A DNA stretch of 36,594 bases from Silene noctiflora (lineage: Eukaryota; Streptophyta; Magnoliopsida; Caryophyllales; Caryophyllaceae), in assembly GCA_009801015.1 (NCBI GenBank), contig VHZZ01000752.1, positions 142,584 through 179,177 on the forward strand, read 5' to 3'. This document shows positions 33,540 to 36,594 of the stretch, piece after piece. Under the pieces are notes generated by a model. It did no database searches, was not told the DNA's origin, and worked only from the letters and a program-made list of their open reading frames with translations. Numbering within the stretch: the first letter of the stretch is position 1; every line of letters starts with the position of its first letter. Position numbers and translations under genes: made by a program.

Positions 33540-33760
33540 CTAGTAAAGTTGACCCGACCCAACACCCAAAATCAAGGCCCAAACCCAAATTAACCCAACC
33601 TAGTATAACCGACCCGGACGTTTATAGTTACAAGCTGATTATTACCCAAGAATGACTGAAACCCGAAATGACCCGACTCGGTGGACCTAAAGTCTACAAA
33701 CTCGAAATAACTCAACGTGATTGACCCGTTTGCCAGGTATAGGCCGCGTAGCTTGTCAAA
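33540..33760. repeat. Dispersed repeat rich in GACCCGA motifs, copy 2
   Basis: It shares the 18-mer AACCCGAAATGACCCGAC (near 33659-33676) and the following TTGACCCGTTTGCCAGGTAT-type block with the copy at 5390-5640. Non-coding in all frames examined. Confidence 0.5.
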
Positions 33761-34382
33761 AAGCAAAAAAGGATAATCTTCCATGAATCCCGACTTGACG
33801 TAGATATAGCTCAATTCTGAGTCAGTCTAATCCAGCTTGGCTCAACCTCCCTTTTTCCATGAGCCAGTTTAGGGCTAGGTAGGCTAAACCCAACCCTGCC
33901 CAGACCACCGTGGTCTGGTCTAATGTAAGATATATAACATGAATTTTGATATTTGTGGTAATAAGATTGGTGACTTTAGGTTCAGCTAACTTGAAAACTT
34001 ATTGTTAGATGCTGTTTTGAGATCCCTAGTTTATATGAAAAGTATTTTTCTTTGGTTTTCATTAGATTTGTTTTTGATTATACGTATTATTTGTAAGTGT
34101 CGTATGACGTTCTATTAATGAATTGTTCTTTTCTTTAAAAAAAAAATCTCAAAAACAAAACAGAGTATTATACTTTATAATGACCTATTATTTCTTTCCC
34201 AAAAGTATTTAGGACATAGGAGAAATACGATAGATAAATATAAAAATAGGGTAATGAAGAATAATTACGAGGTCATTAGATATCTTCGAAGTATAAAGAT
34301 TGAATTGTCCAAGAAGAAAAAATGAGATACTCGTACAAGCTAAGGGAGCAAATAGTTATCCTCATGTTATGGTTGCCAAAAT
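33761..34382. other. Gene-free DNA
   Basis: No exon, RNA gene or element ends seen. An A run lies at 34137-34146. Confidence 0.4.
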
Positions 34383-34610
34383 ACCGAAGATGCTTAGTCT
34401 AGTGGTTAAGACGGATGTATTGTGGATAATAGGTCTTAGGTTCGAATTCTCCCTCCCCTTTATTGTAATGCGACTATGATTTAAAATTAAACAAACTTTA
34501 ATTAAGTTAGCTTTAATTTTTTTATTTTTTTTCAAATCAGCGCACAAATGTCGCGCGTGAGAATCGACCCCCAACTTTATAATTGGGGTAAGGGAGATTT
34601 ATTACTTGAA
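34383..34610. mobile_element. tRNA-like SINE head(s), possibly two in opposite orientation
   Basis: On the plus strand a box A-like TTAGTCTAGTGGTTAAGAC (about 34394-34412) and box B-like TTAGGTTCGAATTCTCC (about 34437-34453) have the spacing of a tRNA-derived internal promoter. On the minus strand GGGGGTCGATTCTCACGCG (about 34554-34572) is another box B-like site followed by an A-rich tail at about 34516-34535. This is not a functional tRNA: no acceptor stem pairs. The two heads may belong to two SINEs facing each other. Confidence 0.5.
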
Positions 34611-34683
34611 GTAACTCTTGTTCTCGGTTGACTTTAATTATTAAGGTGGATCTTTAAAATTCTACTCATGTGTTACAACCTTA

Positions 34684-34989
34684 GGGCATCCACAATAGAC
34701 AAACCTATAAAAAGGTTTGTATATTGACACATCACCAGGTTAACAAACCTTTTCAATAACAAACTCTTACCCAACAATAGACAAACATTTTCAAGGTTTA
34801 TATTATAAGACCCACATAATAATTCCATTCACAAAATTTTTGGTCAAGTCACTCTACAAACCCGTATACTATATAGTAACCATTCATATCAACAAACCTC
34901 CAAACCTATCTCTAGCAATAGGGGGTTTGTAGACAAACCTTGACATGTCATCTACAAACTACTTGACAAACCCCCTATTGCTAATGCCC
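34684..34989. mobile_element. Tourist-like MITE (PIF/Harbinger class)
   Basis: The left end GGGCATCCACAATAGACAAAC and the right end, read inward, GGGCATTAGCAATAGGGGG are inverted repeats. They are flanked by TTA on both sides (34681-34683 and 34990-34992). The 3-base TTA duplication, GGGCAT ends and 306-base size fit Tourist elements. Non-coding. Confidence 0.8.
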
Positions 34990-35097
34990 TTACAAGTAAT
35001 AGTTTGCATTTTGAACCTAAAAGGACATACTCGTAGATTGTAACATGTGCCATAATTTTGACATACGAAAATGTAAACTACTTTAAATGGTAATTAA

Positions 35098-35931
35098 TTG
35101 ACTAATCTTTTATCACAAAATCCGATTACAATCCCTCATTGGTTGCTAAGTACAATAACAAGAAAGTTATCTTTAGATGAAGCCGAAAAGTGGGCCAGAT
35201 CTTTTACTGCGCAGGAGGTCCGCCGTGCTGTTTTTCAAATGGGAGCTTTTAAATCTCCGGGCCCTGATGGGGTTCCTGCTGTTTTTTTACCATAAATGCT
35301 GGGGCTTTATAAAAAAAGGATTTTACGAAGGCGGCTCTCTCTATCCTTAACTCAGGTAGGATGTTGAGGGAGATGAATCGAACATTTATAGCTCTGATAC
35401 CAAAGTGTGAAAATCCTGAAGGAGTTAGTGATTTCCGACCTATAAGCTTATGTAGTGTGTTTATGAGAGTGATCACGAGATGCATAACGAATAGGTTGGG
35501 TAATGTGATGAATGCGTTAGTGGGGGACTTTCAAAATGCTTTTGTACCTGGCAGACATATTAGTGATAATATTTTACTGGCAAATGAATCAATTCACAAC
35601 ATTAATCGACATAAGCATGGAAAACTAGGGAGACTGGCATTCAAAGCAGATATGAGTAAGGCGTATGACCGTGTTAGTTGGGACTTTCTTCAAATGGTGT
35701 TGGTTGCGTTTGGGTTCCCGGATAGGATTGTTAATTTGATTATGAGCTGCGTGACCACAGTTTTTTACGAGGTTCTCATAAATGGGGCTCCTTTGCCACA
35801 GATAAGACCAAGATGTGGTCTGCGTCAAGGAGATCCCCTTTCACCGTATTTGTTTGTCTTGTGCATGGAAGTCTTGTCTTCTAACGTGGGGAGGTTGCAG
35901 GAGTTGGGTCTGATCAAAGGAATAAGGTTAT
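35098..35931 (+). pseudogene. Broken L1-type LINE reverse transcriptase fragment
   Basis: The fragment starts within the linker before the reverse transcriptase (KLSLDEAEKWARSFTAQE, then FKSPGPDGVPAVF), continues with RTFIALIPKCENPE and DFRPISLCSVFMR, the palm motif FKADMSKAYDRVSW, and GLRQGDPLSPYLFVLCME. The family is recognisable as a plant L1-like non-LTR retrotransposon. It is dead: the frame shifts at the T run near 35282-35288 and again near the A run at 35311-35318, the endonuclease part is absent upstream, and the match ends at 35931 before the FADD-type catalytic motif, exactly where an LTR seems to begin. No promoter is visible. Confidence 0.9.
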
Positions 35932-36396
35932 TGATGCGTGCATTCTACATAGACTTTTTGTACTGTATTTGCGCGCATTTCTATGCATTTTGTGTAGTGT
36001 TTAGCTACAAATGTCTCCCGAATATTCTACTTTGGTTTGTCTCGTATTATTTGCAGCTATGAACCGGAGAGGAGCGTAATCAAGCCTAAAACTTGTCCCT
36101 ATGCATGCATTTTGGAGATGAGTTGAGTCGGAGCTTGGAAACTACTATTTCGTGATGCGCGTAGGAGTAAGGAAGCTTAGCGAGCAAAAGAAGAGCTTCA
36201 TATTACTAGTGCCTACTTTGAAGAGCCATATCTCGAGTTATACAACTGATAATCAAGTGATTTCAACTGGAGTTGAAAGCTTATCCTTTTATCTTTCCAA
36301 CGCCACGAAAATAGCTTGATTCAGACAAGTAACGAAGAAATGGCGGCCGTTTGAAGTTCAGTGCGCGAAGCAGAAATTACGCGTTGAGTCAAGAAA

Positions 36397-36427
36397 GTCG
36401 ATCGACAGCTTATTTTAGTCGATCGAC
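36397..36427. repeat. Pair of GTCGATCGAC palindromes 21 bases apart
   Basis: Two perfect GTCGATCGAC palindromes start at 36397 and 36418. The second extends to an 18-base perfect palindrome, TTTAGTCGATCGACTAAA. They lie about 70 bases before a TATA box, in the presumed U3 of this LTR. Confidence 0.8.
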
Positions 36428-36491
36428 TAAAATATGGTCTGACGCGTCAATATTTGTCGAGGTGTTTTGATTATTATCTAAAAAATAAAAT

Positions 36492-36511
36492 CTCTCTTAT
36501 AAATAAGAGAG
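36492..36511 (+). promoter_or_regulatory. TATA box inside a perfect inverted repeat
   Basis: TATAAAT (36498-36504) sits in the centre of CTCTCTTAT-AA-ATAAGAGAG, two perfect 9-base arms with a 2-base centre. A TATA box at this point agrees with an LTR promoter transcribing to the right. Confidence 0.6.
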
Positions 36512-36594
36512 TTATTAGGTTAATAGGGGGACTTTTACACTGTGAAACTTTTCCTACGTTACCTTTCTCTCTACTTTGGATCTGAAACTTGTAA

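Larger units (their letters stand above)
35932..36594 (+). mobile_element. Probable 5' LTR of a second LTR retrotransposon, inserted in the LINE
   Basis: TGATGCGTGCATTCTACATA begins exactly where LINE homology stops, consistent with an LTR start (TG). Downstream are the palindrome pair GTCGATCGAC (36397-36406 and 36418-36427) and a TATA box at 36498-36504, as expected in U3. The end of the LTR is beyond the window, so neither its CA terminus nor the internal region is visible, and the orientation is inferred from the TATA position. The 5 bases before it (GTTAT) would be the target duplication if the right flank shows the same. Confidence 0.6.

Noticed and set aside
34390-34455. Functional tRNA gene
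   Set aside because: Box A and box B are present, but no acceptor-stem pairing or proper anticodon arm could be found; SINE head is the better explanation.

Overview
The window looks like nuclear DNA from a flowering plant. Genes are split by many short GT-AG introns, intergenic DNA is AT-rich, and plant-type transposons are dense (Stowaway and Tourist MITEs, Helitrons, tRNA-derived SINEs, an L1-type LINE, LTR retrotransposons). The three genes are plant-type families. LTRs carrying TCGATCGA-core palindromes made me think of Caryophyllales, perhaps Caryophyllaceae, but that is from memory and unverified. Single ambiguous bases (n) occur only at 477, 542, 1771 and 1800.

Layout. 1-2152: the 3' end of a Ty3/gypsy-like retrotransposon (non-coding tail, polypurine tract, 1.33-kb 3' LTR). 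2153-6287: gene-free DNA with a diverged tandem duplication containing a SINE, several MITEs and a dispersed repeat. 6288-19427 (+): an intact 24-exon LRR-malectin receptor-like kinase of the LRR-VIII-2 type, whose exons join in phase to 988 residues; its introns hold MITEs, a Helitron and SINE fragments. 19428-21906: gene-free, with a second short Helitron. 21907-27120 (+): a six-exon MACPF-domain gene most like NSL1 (555 residues), with one intron that appears to be GC-AG. 28056-33169 (-): a four-exon gene for the plant-specific mitochondrial succinate dehydrogenase subunit SDH5 (240 residues), whose long first intron holds a tandem duplication with a MITE in only one copy. 33170-35097: gene-free, with a dispersed repeat, SINE-like sequence and a Tourist MITE. 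35098-35931: a dead L1-type LINE reverse-transcriptase fragment, interrupted at 35932 by what looks like the 5' LTR of another retrotransposon that runs off the window.

The kinase and the MACPF protein belong to families tied to immunity and cell-death control and lie in the same direction about 2.5 kb apart; SDH5 is convergent and belongs to respiratory complex II. Nothing shows that the three work as one system. The least conventional signals are arrays of TCGATCGA-core palindromes at about 21-bp spacing in both LTRs, one SINE family recurring around all three genes, and the GC-AG intron.
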